Source: Ceratorhiza oryzae-sativae
Taxonomy: Eukaryota > Basidiomycota > Agaricomycetes > Cantharellales > Ceratobasidiaceae
DNA: 64,000 nt
Reading direction: 5' to 3'
Assembly (NCBI GenBank): GCA_030998015.1
Contig: JARWMV010000249.1
Span: 744,001 to 808,000 of the forward strand
The first letter of the stretch is position 1, and each line of letters opens with the position of its first letter. Shown here piece after piece: positions 19,629-32,502 of the stretch. Made by a program: the position numbers and the translations under genes. The notes under the pieces were generated by a model. That model was not told the DNA's origin and made no database searches. It was given only the letters and a program-made list of their open reading frames with translations.

Positions 19629-21076
19629 AACACTGTGAAAGATTAAGACTACCTTGAGTGTTACTTGATTGCATTGCAACTACTTTGAGCCTTCTTACTC
19701 TAGTCTAAGAAGTATTGAGTACAATTAGTGTATACTAACATATCTTCATTTGCTTAAGCTCTAGATATTCAAGTGTACCCTGACCTGTAACAACTTGGCA
19801 CACATCATACTGGGACACACAGATATCAATGCTGCACTGAAACCCCCCCTCTTATAAATGAACTTGAAAAATGCCAATGTTGTTGTCAAGAAGGTTCCCT
19901 GTGGTATAACACCTCTCTTGCCACTCACCTCAAGCCCCCTGAACCTTTGCTGGTTGAACACTTCAGTGTGTTAATTCTGTTGTCTATGACCTTGATAAAT
20001 GTAGTATCTCCTGACTTCATTATGGTCACTATTGTGGATTTACACAATCAGTTGGAAAGAGCCAAATATCTTGCAGGTTTGTTTCATCAATATGGGATAA
20101 CCATGTGTTGATGAAAATTTATAAATACTTGTAAAATAGTTGTGTCTGGAACAATGCTGCTGTATGACTGGGTAACAACTCTGGACCATGAGGTGGCATA
20201 TATATGGAAATCCACTTGGTCAGTTGGTTGCATCTTTAATCATTTCAACCAAGTTTAGTTGATACTAATTCTTTTGTGAGTACTTGGGAGGATGTATGAC
20301 TGCTGGACAGTTGCTTTTCCATTTAGTGCAACTCTGCCCAGTGTGCTGATTGACAGAATCACTGGCTTCAACTATTGATTGCCTTTTACACTATTCTTAT
20401 TTTCACCTATACCTAGTGCCTTGGTGAGTAGCCTGAGGACCTGCATGTAACTTTCTGTTTGACAAATTGGTCTTCTAGACATGAGCATCATTCATTTCAT
20501 CTCATCCAGAAGATTGCTTAATCAAATTTCAAAGTTGTAAGCAAGTATTGACATTTTATGGCTAAAGTAATGTAATTGAGCTCAGTGTGGTCTATAGTAA
20601 GTTCCTCCTCCCTTTATATTAGTGAAACAATAGTGTAAATTTTCAGTGCCAAGGGTTGTTTTCAATACACTGCTGGGTTTTGCACAATCAAAGGTGCACC
20701 TAGAGGGCTGGCAGCAGGCTTGGCATTTACAATGTTGTTTTCCCTCATGTTCATCAAGAACTTGATTGATGTATGTGCAACATTCTAATCATGTAAAGAC
20801 CCCTGTTTACTATCTGTTGGTCTTCCTTAAGTAGTGGCTACACTGGTTGTGTTGTCTATTTCTATCTATTGTGTGTGTTATTCTACAGTGTATGTGTCAG
20901 AGCTGATGACCTGAACAACAACACCTAACACTTGTGAGGTGAAGGCAGATCCAAGGGCTGTAACACTGAGGATCAAGGCTGCAACATCTAAGAGGGGACA
21001 TGCAGTGAAGGAGGTGGTTGTGATGACATGCAGGGAGAGTATAGAAGTGCACTTGTCCTAAAGAGGACTGGGCAAG
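19629..21076. other. Decayed core of element A
   Basis: AT-rich, nearly CpG-free, with stops in all frames. A minus-strand fragment around 20690-20760 vaguely resembles a retrotransposon polymerase but cannot be assigned. The 66-residue minus frame at 19761-19961 has no recognisable domain. I see no transposase. Confidence 0.5.
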
Positions 21077-22212
21077 AACTGACTAATTTATAGGTATAAA
21101 GAGCAAGACTACTATGGTCAGGTTCCCTTACATATCTTAAATGTAGTTCAGCCCTAGTTGCTTGGACTAACTGATACTAATCTTAATACTAGACTTAAGC
21201 AATAGCTTATAGGATAGATGGTGGGCTGCCTAATGCATGTACTTCCTCAGCTACAGGTACTTAGATTTCCACTAATGGCTGGTACTTAATGTCACACTCA
21301 ATCAGGCAATATTGTATCCTTATATATCTCTGTATATAAGATACAATGAATCAGACAGTATATAACTAATATGGTACTTTATTCCTTGGTACTAGTTATA
21401 TAAGAAATCACACACAGACAAGAGAAATAGAAAGAGAAAAGAAACCAATAACTGGTCTGGGTTGAGTAAGAGGAGGAGGTGGTCTGGAAGGGCCTCAGAG
21501 GAGGTCCTTTTATACCCTGAGGAGGGCATTCCAGAGCCAAATAGATACATGCATGCCAGTGCAATCATCAAAAGAGGGTACTGCTATACTTGGGGTACAC
21601 CCTAGCCCAGTATAGGATAAGAGAGTAAAGACAGGGTGTGTATCAAAGGCATTGATGCATCTGAGACCTGCTATTGGCTTGTAGATCATATTACCATAGT
21701 ATATACATGTAATGAACAGAGGCTACATCTCAGTGAGTCATAAAGTGAGTCAGAGAAGCTTCTGGGTCAATTAGGAAGGCTCTCCTGACTCACTGGAGTC
21801 ATTAGATCTTAATTGATGGTCCAGTAAGATTCTAATGATCTTTGGGCCATTCTGGCACAAGGATCTGGTGGATGTGATGATCTTTGGGCAGCATACCACT
21901 GAAGATTAGCTATCGATAGAGCATAAGATTGCTTTGATAGAATAAGTGGTTGCCAAGATATGAGTGGTGTGATGTTGCAATCAATATCTCTTGATAAGAG
22001 GAAATATTGCAACCTCTGTATCTCTGAGATCTTAAGATAAAATCACAATAAAATATGTGTTGGAAAGAGGAGATTTTGTACTATTTAATGGAATACAAAT
22101 AGTACAAATTCAGATGCATACAAATTCATTTAATTTCAAGAAAATTACAGAGGCATTGCTTAGGTTGGCAGATCAGACTAAAATAATAGAAAAATGTTAG
22201 TGATCCATAACA
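21077..22212. repeat. Right inverted arm of element A
   Basis: Uninterrupted inverted copy of the left arm (7804-8343 plus 19028-19628). Its continuity across 21675-21690 gives the sequence of the empty site into which element B jumped. Confidence 0.88.
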
Positions 22213-25145
22213 CAAGTCAGCTGCTATGTATCCATAGCCTTGCAGGCACATTATAAGAATACCTCTGAGGGCTTGGCTTGATGGGGGTATTTCAAGTGGT
22301 AAAATGCTAAAATATGTATCTAATGACAGTTAATTTACTGACTTCTACCAGAATGGTTGAGTTTTTAGCTGAACCAAAGCAGCAAAATTGAGTAGGAGAT
22401 CTACCCTCTTGGATGTTGCACTGTGCAAAATATTGAGACACTTCCCAGCTGTGAACAAATTAAAGGGTTTATGCTCATTGTGGATATTGAACAAACTCCA
22501 TGCTCATATTGATATTACATCAATGTTGTTCCTTTTCTCTCTTTCTGTTGTCCAATATTCATGTTTTAACTCCATATGTAGATATATTAGCTAGATACAC
22601 CTGTGTATTCTCCTGATTATTCTCTGTTGTCTTGTATATAACTGAATCAACTTCTGCCTCAATTCCTCAGTGACTTTTACCCATTTACTTGTGTGCTCTA
22701 TTCACCAAGTTCAATCGCTTTATTCACTGTGCTAAGTACGTCTGAAGTGTATCTTATTCCATTCGCTTCAATAGTGGATGGCATTCTGGAAGAATATCGG
22801 CTCATTTAAATGCAGCCAGGGAAATAAGCACTGCCAACGCTCGACAAGCAGAGAAGGTCGGAAATTGCACACGATCCCGCGACTTTGTACAGAGGCCAAC
22901 AGCAAGGTGTGCATACACTCGCCCTTGAGTTGTGTTAACAGCGCGCCTCCCACAGACAATTTGGCCCATACATTAGCTAGTCGAGCTGTAATAATATGTC
23001 TGCATAAATAGGCCTAGTATTGCCGAGAATCTGTTTGCGGGGGTGATGCCCGCCGTCGCAGCCTGGGCAGCCTGCCTGCGGCGGTTCTGACTTCCCTAAA
23101 CACACCGCATATGCTGGGCTCGCATGTACCCTCGTGCCCGACCCAGAGTGACCAATTACATTATAGCTAGGTATCCTGTGACACAGAAGCGGTGATGCCC
23201 ATTGATTATGAGGCCCCGTAGGTGTTGGCTGGTAAGGGCAGTAGCATTAGCCCTGGACTGTCTGACGTAGACTGGCGGTGAGCAGCAGAAGCAGCAAGGC
23301 ATGTATGCGTAGGGCATGCCAATGGAAATTACGTGAATGTGCGTCTTTCTACGCCTTGCGGACCGACGTGACCAGCTATCTCCGATAGCTTTCCCAATGG
23401 TCGTACCACTCGCATCCGGATTCCGCCAGCGTTGCTCTTCGGAATTTGTTCCTGGTCCGTGGAATCCCTCTTCGCAGTCGGTCACACCCGCCGACACCAT
23501 AGCATGGCAATGCGTTCTTTTCGTCTCGTTAGGTCCACTCTTCACTTTTGACTAGGATATTGCGAAGTATCTTGAATTCAGATCTACGCTGAAGAGGTAC
23601 CAAAACGGCTGTCGAATATCGTGAGTAGAGTAACTACGTTCGCTATACTCCCGATTGTGACTTGGTCCATTAAGCTCCAAAGAACCAACAGGTTCGTTCA
23701 GTCGCATGTCGCTTCAGTTCGTATTTAGCTAAGGATCAGCCTGCCGTAGTACCAGCAACTTTGCGTGTGTTGTAGACATTGCCTCAAACATTTACCGACG
23801 CCGCGCAAGAGACTTTGAACCCGTCTACGGGCATCTGTCAGAGCCCCCTAACAACAAAAGCAATATTTCTAACTAGAGACCTTTTGAAAGCTCATTCGAC
23901 AGATGCCCTGGCGACGAGCTACTTTTGACGGGTATCACAGCATCACCAAGAGCCCGGAAATGATGGATGTTGAGCAAGCCATGAAGGTGTTTGGCAGCCT
24001 CATCGCAGATTTGTCCCATTCTCGTATCGAACGCGAGATCCAGTACCACGTCACATAAGCACCACTCAACCTCGACAAGTCATAGCAGAGCGGCTAGGCG
24101 GGCTTTACCCCAGGCTAGCCAATCGCTGGCTCGATACCCGTTGACGAGGCTGGTTGGGTTGATTGCACGGATCCAATAGCTCCGATTGAAGCCGATGCTG
24201 AGCCGCAAGCAGGTCGTTGACTCGAATTCTAATGTTGAACCCAAAGTGTTCCGGCAGCAGTCCTTCCGGAAGCTTTGCCTTTCGCGCTTCAGCAACTACC
24301 CAGGCCCGCCGGGTCGTTTCCCATCCGTGCGGTCCACGCTAAAGATCGGTGCCTCGGTTGGAGCCCAGGTCGAGCGGTTCCACCTCACCCCCAGGACTAC
24401 TTAAGCGTTCTCTCTGGATTTGTCTGGAACGAACATTTTAGTCGCCAAGGGCGTTTTAACGGTCAGCGCACGGCATACGACAAGACACTGCGAACACAGT
24501 GACTGCAAAAATTCGCCAGGCAAGGTGTCTTGAAGTCCGCCTTGTACGTCCTGTAAATAAAGCACAGTGTATCATAAGTGTACTTTTGAGGAAATCTCCA
24601 ACGAACCCGCGACATGTTTCGTCATTCCCAATTGATTATTTCAATTGAGTATAGGATACATGATGAGGCCCGAAGAAATTTCATGTATCGTTCATATCCG
24701 GGCGCCGCCAGTGCACGGCCCGCCAGGCTTTGTGCATCAATAGTATTTCTGGCGTGTGATAAGAACGATTTAGGCAAATTGAATTTTGTGCAAGAATGGC
24801 TGATTTTTTGCCTGAGTCCAAATGTTGAAATTATGTATGGGGCCCAGATATGATATGATCACCACTGGAGGTTGTAGTGCGCTAAGTGATGAGGCATCAT
24901 TCAAGTGAGCACAGATCGATGGGTGTTTGATTTTCGCAGATGGCGGCACTCGGTTATTTTGTGAGCCCGAGGTGGCGATACGCATGGGTTATCGTCTTGG
25001 GGTGGCGAAGCAAACCCCACGTCACCACCTATTACATAAGCATTGTCCTTTGCTAAAAACCACCACCATCGCAACAGTATTTTCGCTGCCACTGCTATCC
25101 CAACACCACAACAACATCAGCACCTTGTCAGAGAAACTCTCAAAA
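22213..25145. other. Intergenic region without supported gene
   Basis: AT-rich near element A, then of normal host composition from about 22750. Only short unrelated frames occur. No tRNA, repeat family or conserved domain was recognised. Confidence 0.5.
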
Positions 25146-25536
25146 ATGGTTCATCAAATTCCTACACCGGCGAACTCGAGAGGAAAAAGTTCTACACACT
25201 CCGTGTTTCGACGTATTTTGCTTATCCCGGTGATTGTGTTCGTGATGTACTTGTCGTTCAAGTATTACTTGTGGGCTACGACTCCTAAACAACCGGAAAT
25301 TATCTATGCAGATCGGTCAGTTCTTGCTCTTGGATTCCCTACTTGGACCTACACCGGAAAAGCGGTGTGACTGTGTTCAACCCAATTGTGGCTCAGATTC
25401 GACAGTTGGACTAATTGTACGTCTTTCTAGGTATTCGGAAAAATACAGGTTCCGGCCTGCGGCTTCGCCAATCATCACCGAAAAACTAAAGGACGGAAGA
25501 ATTAGGATTCGAGGACACGATGCGAGGGACCTGTAA
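25146..25536 (+). CDS. Small single-pass membrane protein, unknown function
   Basis: Exon 1 is 25146-25366 and exon 2 is 25431-25536 (64-base intron, GTGACT…CTAG), giving about 108 residues. The start is the ATG in the context AAAATGG; an upstream extension of the frame lacks coding character. One hydrophobic segment (about residues 22-42, LLIPVIVFVMYLSFKYY) follows a basic N-terminal region, so a membrane anchor with the C-terminal 60 residues on the other side is likely. The C-terminus is charged (EKLKDGRIRIRGHD). No family recognised. Confidence 0.55.
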
Positions 25537-26046
25537 TAGTTGGTAAGAACATCACGGGACTCACATCCATCACACTAACTCATGAACCAGTGTCCCTCTG
25601 TAGGCCACTAACTGGCTCGTTCATGGACATTGCGCACTTTGGATCAACATTTGGGTTCTTATGCCTATATATCTCGTTTTGCCATCAGACGATTTGTATC
25701 CTGTATCTCACAGTATCACGTTTAATTCTCCAATTATTAGCTTTAAGTTCGGACAATAGCGAATTTGATTCTCGCTCCTATGGCTCTCGCAACAACCTAT
25801 CCGAGGATATGCGCTCCCACGGCTATTGTTGATTATTTGTCTTTTTCGTTTTCGCGTGGTGCCCCCATGACTCAGTCTTCGTCCAGCTCGATTCCTCGGC
25901 TCGTAAGCGCCAGCTGTTCGGCACGTTGAATAGGGCTGTGAAATCCCCAGGAGGCGCTGAACAGCAAACAACCATTGGTATCCTCTGCAATTTTGAACAA
26001 CTTCTGTAATCCTCAACACTGGAACACGACCGACGGATCACCCGAT
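25537..26046. other. Intergenic, nothing recognised
   Basis: Promoter side of the NACHT-WD40 gene. No conserved frame or repeat seen. Confidence 0.5.
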
Positions 26047-29000
26047 ATGTTCTCGAAGAAAACTCGCCATCGAATTCAAGGTTAGTCGTCACTCACGCCA
26101 GACAGCTAACCCTTGGCCCATGCACACCCAAACCTTCTAGAACTTGAGATTCAGCGTACATTCAAGCACGCAACCGTAGCCGAGATCCATGTGGATACTA
26201 TGGAGGCGGTTCGATTGCCATCTATCGGACCAGGGATGCCGATACGTTGGCAGAACATTGGACCATGGTATAAAATATTCAGCCGGAATGTGAATAAATG
26301 CTGAACTTGGCACTAGCGAGACCCTTTCTGGGTCTCGTATCAAAGTCATTTTGTTTGAAAAGCATTTTTTTGGAAGCTGGAAGTCGAGCGTCGGATCGGT
26401 CGAATATGTTGTATCTTCTGTCCAAAATCGGCGACAATTGATATTACGTAAGTGATATTAGACATAAGGAGTCTAATTTATCAAACATAACTTTCGTCTA
26501 GTATCGGATACTCACGCCTTCAAGGCTATGTTCACCTTTCCCGATTCGAACCCTGTGATTCAATGTGACGATCGCAACTTCGATGATGCAGCCGAGGCTC
26601 TTTTGAAAGCCCGTCTCATGGAACGACCGCAACGACTTGTTGACAGGCTTGGATTTGTTAAGGATGTAGTCAGCATGATCTTGGATACCGGTGGAATGGT
26701 GGCTGACGTGAGTTCATTCTTTGTTTAAAAAAACCTCAACTGCAGATAAAACAGCGGTCTCCGCTAGATACACCCTATCGCTAAAGCTGCCTACGTTATC
26801 TGTAACACTGCATGGGAGGTACGTTCATGGCAGAATTTGAGAGCCCGTCCTCACCGCTGCGCGCTTTACTGGCTATAGAAACTCAAGAAGCAGGAGCAAT
26901 GCGACGAAGAAGTGAATAGACTCATCGAAGAACTTTCAAGCATCTTGCCATATATGAAGATAGTTCATGATATCGCTACTCTTCTTCAGCTGAAGAGCTG
27001 CGTGTTAGATCTACTACATCTGATCGAAGATGCGTCGCAATTTATCATAGGGTACAATCTTGATGGTGGTGTCGGTAAGTAGCCAACAATTTACCAGTAT
27101 GGTCCTTTCTCACTTGAAATAGTTCATAATTTGAAAAAACTTGTTGGGTCAACTGCCAAGGAACAGGTTAACAGTCTCATGGAAAGCCTGAAAAAATTGG
27201 AAAAAGAATTTGACCGAGGGGTCAACCTGCAGGCTTTGCAAATGATGGACATGAAAAGTAAGCGATGTATTGATTTCAATGTAGCTTCGTTTAGGAGTAA
27301 CACTTGTATTCACAGTGCGCATGGCGCTCGGAGCGTTGAAACCAGTGGGTCAAGCTCAATATAACATTACCCGCTCGTGTATGCCTGGCACACGTGAAAA
27401 AATAATCCAAGATATCCTCAAATGGTGCCTTCATGCCGCAGAGGGAGACGTAACCGAGCCAACTTCAAGGCTTTTATGGGTACACGGAGATGCAGGATTT
27501 GGGAAGACCGCGATTTCGACTTCTGTGTGCGAATCATTAGACAAGGAAGAGCGACTCGCCGCTAGCTTTTTCTGCAGGCGTGACGATCCTGAGTGCCGAG
27601 ATCCACGGCGTGTAATGGCGAGTATCATCTACGAATTGGCCATCAAGCATCGTCCCTATGGCCAACTGGTAATTGCGCAGCTAGCCGAAAAAGGTGCTCT
27701 GAATACTTCCATGCAAAAGCAATATGAACGCCTTGTGCAAGACCTCCTTGGATCTCCTGCGCTGGCGTCTTCCGCCAATCGTTTTGTTGTCCTCGTTGAT
27801 GCTTTAGACGAGTGCAATAGAGACATGCGTCGGCAGCTCATTGGATATCTATTAAAGATGTCGCAGCTGGTAACCTGGCTTAGAATCATAGTGACAAGCC
27901 GACCCAAAAGGGATATAAAGAAAGTATTCGAAAACTCCAAATCAATTCCATTCTCGGCCCTGGACGTTTTTCAATACCACGCTTCTGAAGACATTCGTAC
28001 GTTTATTCGGGGACACTTTGCCGATTCAACGGATTCTGAACCACTTTCCGAGGAAATGATCGATCGTTTAACAATGCAGTCAAACGGGCTATTTCTCTGG
28101 GCAAAGACTGCATGTCGGCACGTGTTAGACGGACCTCGTCCGCAAGATCGATTGAAGTCCGTACTAGCTCTTGGTTCACATTCTAGCGCTACATATAAGG
28201 AACCTGATAGCATTTACAAAAGTGTGCTTAAAACTAGCATGGCTAATGGCGGCAAAGGCGACGAGGACCTATTTAAAGAGTGCCTAGATGCGATTATTGT
28301 ATCTTCAACTCGTATGCCCCTATCGGTTACTAGTCTATGCGCGTTGCTTGGTCAGCGATTTCAACCAGAAACTATGCAATCAGTGGTGAATAGCTTGAAC
28401 GCGGTCATACAAACGGACGATACGAAAGAAATGGCCGTGCGAGTATTGCACCCCTCATTTGTCGACTACATGACAACTCCCAGGCGTTCCCGTCGATTTC
28501 ACGTGAACATCGAGGAAGAAAATGCCCAATTCGCAATATGTTGTATGCGGATACTGAAAAAACAGCTCAGGTTCAATATCTGCGGACTAGCCACGTGCTA
28601 TAAACGCAATCAAGAGGTAGAAAATTTCGATGAGCGAGTCAATCAAACGATCAGCCGAGAGCTTCGATACAGCTGCTTGTTCTGGACTAGCCATTTAGCA
28701 GACTGCCAAGGCGGTGACGAAGGGCTTGTCAACGACATACTGACAGGCCCAACAGTATTGTACTGGATTGAAGCACTAAGCCTAATGGGAAAACTCGATA
28801 CAGCATTAGCCTGTTTACGGGATCTGAAAGGCCGGTATAGTGTGAGTGTACAGTCTATTGCGTAGCGATCTTTTAAAGCACTTACTGAAAGAAATTCTAC
28901 TAGGAAAAACCATTATATAGCTATGTCAACGACCTGGACCGTTTTATTCGAACATTTTATGATCCCATTTCGGAGAGTACACCCCACCTTTATACATCAG

Positions 29001-31248
29001 CACTTGGGTTTCTCCCAGCAAATTCTATGATCCATACACTTCGAAACAAATACTTCCCTAATACCATCAAATTCAGGGACGGGATGCAACATAACTGGCC
29101 TCTTTGGCTGCATTGCGTATCGCATGATGATGCTGTGCAATCCATTGCAGTATCTCATAATGGGCGTCGTGTCGCCTCCGGATTGGCAGGGGGTAAAATA
29201 TGCATATGGGATTCGGATACTGCAACAGCTACAGCGATTCCGTTTGCCGGCATACTGGAGCGATCAACTCCGTTGCATTCTCACCCGATGACTGCCATAT
29301 TGTTTCAGGATCGGCTGATAAAACGTTGAGACTCTGGAATGTCGAAGCAAGTGAAGTTGCTGGCAATCCGTTCATGGGTCATTCAGAAGCTGTGCGCTGT
29401 GTCACGTTTTCTCCAAACGGAGGTCTAATTGCGTCCGGCTCTGATGATCATACAATACGACTATGGAATACCGCAACTGGCAATCCAGTTAGGCAGCCGT
29501 TCGCCGGCCACTCAGGACGCGTTTTCTCGGTTGCATTTGCACCCAATGGCATTCATATTGTCTCCGGTTCACAGGATAGAACATTGATGGTGTGGGATGT
29601 GAATACTGGTGCCCACCTCTGGTCTGGTATTCTTGGTCACTTTGGCCCGGTGATGTCAGTTGCGTTCTCCCCGGATGGACAGCTCATGGTGTCTGGATCA
29701 AGCGACAATACTCTCAAGTTATGGAGTGTAGCAACACGCGAAGAACTAAAAACCTTGGTCGGGCATACTAAAACCGTCACCTCGGTTGCCTTTTCGCATG
29801 ATGGCCGCCGGATTATATCAGGTTCATTTGATAAAACGCTACGCGTCTGGAGCATTGAGGATAATCTGGGATCAAGCGCTGCTCTCACTGGGCATTCAGA
29901 AGCCGTTTTTGCGGTTGCGGCCTTCCCTGACGGAAAATTTGTCTCGGGATCTAAAGACAGGTCGGTGCGAATATGGGAGGCGAACACCGATCTTCCACTC
30001 AGTAACGATCTCCATGGCCATACCAAAGGGGTATATGCTGTCACCTTCTCTCCGAATGGGCGTCATATTGCTTCTGCATCGGGGGACAAAACGATACAAC
30101 AATGGGACATGCACACGGGTGCTAAATATAACGAACGTTTCAGAGAGCACTCACGAGATATTTGCGCCATTGAATTCTCTCCTGATGGTGGCCGTATTGC
30201 ATCTGGTTCGTCCGACACTACAATAATCATACACGATGCGAAATATGGGACCAAAGTTCTCCCCCCTTTAATCGGCCATACCGATACCGTTTCATCGCTC
30301 TCATTCTCTTCTGATGGTCGTAGGCTCGCCTCAGGATCGTGGGATCGAACAGTACGAATATGGGATACAGCAACTGGTTCCGCTGTTGGGCCAGCCCTTT
30401 CCGGGCACACAGATTTCGTGGCCTCGGTCGCATTCTCAAATGACGGCCGATACGTAGTTTCTGGGTCCTGGGATAAGACAGTTCGAATGTGGGATGTACG
30501 AAGTGGCGCATTACGTTTTGATCCCATTACGAAACATGAAGGCCTTGTCCTCTCTGTTGCATTATCTTCTGATGATTCTCGTATCATCTCTGGCTCTTGG
30601 GATAAGACTGTGCGAGTATGGGATGCACAAACGGGTGAATCGCTTAGCGACCCCTTAGAGGGCCACTCAGATGGCGTAATGTCGGTCTTATTCTCTCGCG
30701 ATGACCGCTACATAATCTCTGGCTCTTGGGATAAAACCATCAGGATTTGGGATGCTTCTACATTCGCTGCAGCCGGCAAACCACTCATGGGGCACTCCTG
30801 GCCCGTTCGCTCCGTCGCACTCTCCCATGACGGCCAGCATATCGTGTCGGGCTCAGATGATTATACAGTGCGAGTCTGGAGCCTTGCCACCGGTATTGAA
30901 ACGAGAGGTCTTCAATCTGAATATTCATGCGAAGTTGAAATCGTGGATTTGGAAACTACCCCAAATGAAGAAGTTGCAAGCCAAACAGATAGCTTGAACC
31001 GGTCTTATTCTCAGGACTTGCCGTCCAATGCCTTCCGGCTCACGGAGGGCAGGGACCCCACAAGCGGCTGGGTAACTACCTCTCAGGGCGAATTGCTGTT
31101 CTGGCTTCCTCCAGAATACCGTGGGGAACAGCCAGACGATTCCAAACTTGTCATTAGTTCGTATCGTTTGCCTCCTCCTGTCTGGCTTGATTATTCCAAC
31201 TTTGTGCATGGCGACCGCTGGACCGATGTATTCAACCCAAATTCTTAA
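26047..31248 (+). CDS. NACHT-WD40 NLR-type STAND protein, one frameshift
   Basis: Nine exons splice in frame: 26047-26080, 26141-26267, 26317-26447, 26502-26707, 26768-26818, 26879-27074, 27123-27257, 27316-28841 and 28904-31248 (about 1,580 residues). The first 110 residues look like a C2-type beta domain. Next comes a helical region (around GFVKDVVSMILDTGG and RLIEELSSILPYMKIV) reminiscent of the four-helix N-termini of fungal NLRs. The NACHT NTPase has Walker A GDAGFGKT, Walker B VVLVDALDE and the TSRP sensor. The C-terminus holds 14 WD40 repeats, enough for two seven-bladed propellers; repeats 10-13 share the run SGSWD. Such proteins sense ligands through the repeats and oligomerise to trigger incompatibility or cell death. 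One base is missing at about 29250 (GCCGGCATAC), shifting the frame between WD repeats 1 and 2. Either a pseudogene allele or an assembly error. Confidence 0.88.
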
Positions 31249-32502
31249 GTTGAACCAGGTAAAATAATTCAATTTCACCTCTCTTTCGGTGCACACTCAA
31301 ACTCGATCTGAAATTTGTTAGATCCGTTTCTGGTTCTCGAAGGAGAAAGGACGTTATGTAGCAACGCGCATGTTTGAGTCTCCGTATATATATTTGACAA
31401 AGAGCTCCCCCTATTTATGAATTGAACAGGTGTCAGAACTTGCCACGGAAATTTTGATGATACTGAGCTGGGGGTCTTGAGCTGACGCCCGTACAACATA
31501 CCGGTTACACGAACCTTTGGCAGGGTTGCGGGAGGCAACCGCCACCAACGGTAGGGTGTGCGTGGCCCCAAACCGCGAGTGAGACACATAAGTGGGGTGC
31601 GCCTAATCCAAATAGTTGATCGTATCAGTCGGATTGCAGCTAGGTAAAAAGCGACATGCAACTTTAGGCGCTATCACGAAGTCGCCCCGGAGCGGGCGAA
31701 AAGCCATACATCGCTTCGACGACCCACGTTACCGGCGACACCGAATGTCTAGCCATGCTTTTCAGCACTTCAGGCACCGCTCAAGACTCATTTCATGCTA
31801 CTCCTGTGTTAATTTACATGTGATAAGCTCAAGGTGGGGCGGAGGTCCTCAGCAGCATGTTTAGACATTTGCCTTTTCGTCAAGAAGTTTACTGCCAGAA
31901 AAGTTGGAGGGATGGTGCTCTCGTCTCAAGTTCTCTCCCCTTCTCTTGCCCACAATTTCATCGTACCTTTGTTGCCACATGGTTTGCCGCCCAACCTGCG
32001 AGTTTTCCGATGCCTCATTCCCCAATCGCTTTGCTCTGGACCCCACTCCTCCCGTTTGGGCTGCATTCGTCATTTAATGGGGCTGATTCAGAGGTTTAAT
32101 AGTACCACTTGCCAATTACATATAACTGCGCATTTATGGATACTTATTCCCATCGCGAGCATAGGATACGCTTCTACCTCGACACCGTGCCCGCCACAAT
32201 AACACCCAAAGGGCGCAAGCGTTATTCAATTCAAAGAAATCCTTTTTATGTAACAGGGCAAATTCTTGCACGCAATTCAGATATATGACCATTCAACTCA
32301 CAAAGACTTGGTCTTGGGTTAAAGTCTTCCTCCTCATTGTTGATTATAACCTCATAGCCCTGAGGAACTTGGACTATGTGCTTGTAGCGGCGTTCTCAGA
32401 AATTGTATACTTGACAAATATTTGGCCACAACGCAAGGAGATACCTATAGCCATTTGTTACCTATGCATAGGACGTCATATATAAGAACCATTTGATGAA
32501 GC
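31249..32502. other. Intergenic, nothing recognised
   Basis: About 1.25 kb between the NACHT-WD40 gene and the convergent F-box relic. Several short frames on both strands, none with family resemblance. Confidence 0.5.

Larger units (their letters stand above)
7804..22212. mobile_element. Element A: long terminal-inverted-repeat element, interrupted by element B
   Basis: The left arm is 7804-8343 continued at 19028-19628, the split being the element B insertion. The right arm is 21077-22212. The arms are about 1.14 kb each and near-identical inverted copies; the ends read TGTTATGG…CCATAACA. Without B the element would be about 3.7 kb. The core (19629-21076) has no intact ORF, so this copy is non-autonomous. 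I could not find a clean target-site duplication: flanks CATGTG and CAAGTC agree at only four of six bases. The superfamily is undetermined. Confidence 0.75.

Noticed and set aside
20440..20770. Copia-like polymerase fragment on the minus strand within element A
   Set aside because: A short resemblance (INAKP…SPLGAP type) only, with stops in every frame; too weak to name a superfamily.
7798..22218. Six-base target duplication for element A (CATGTG / CAAGTC)
   Set aside because: Only four of six bases agree; not convincing.
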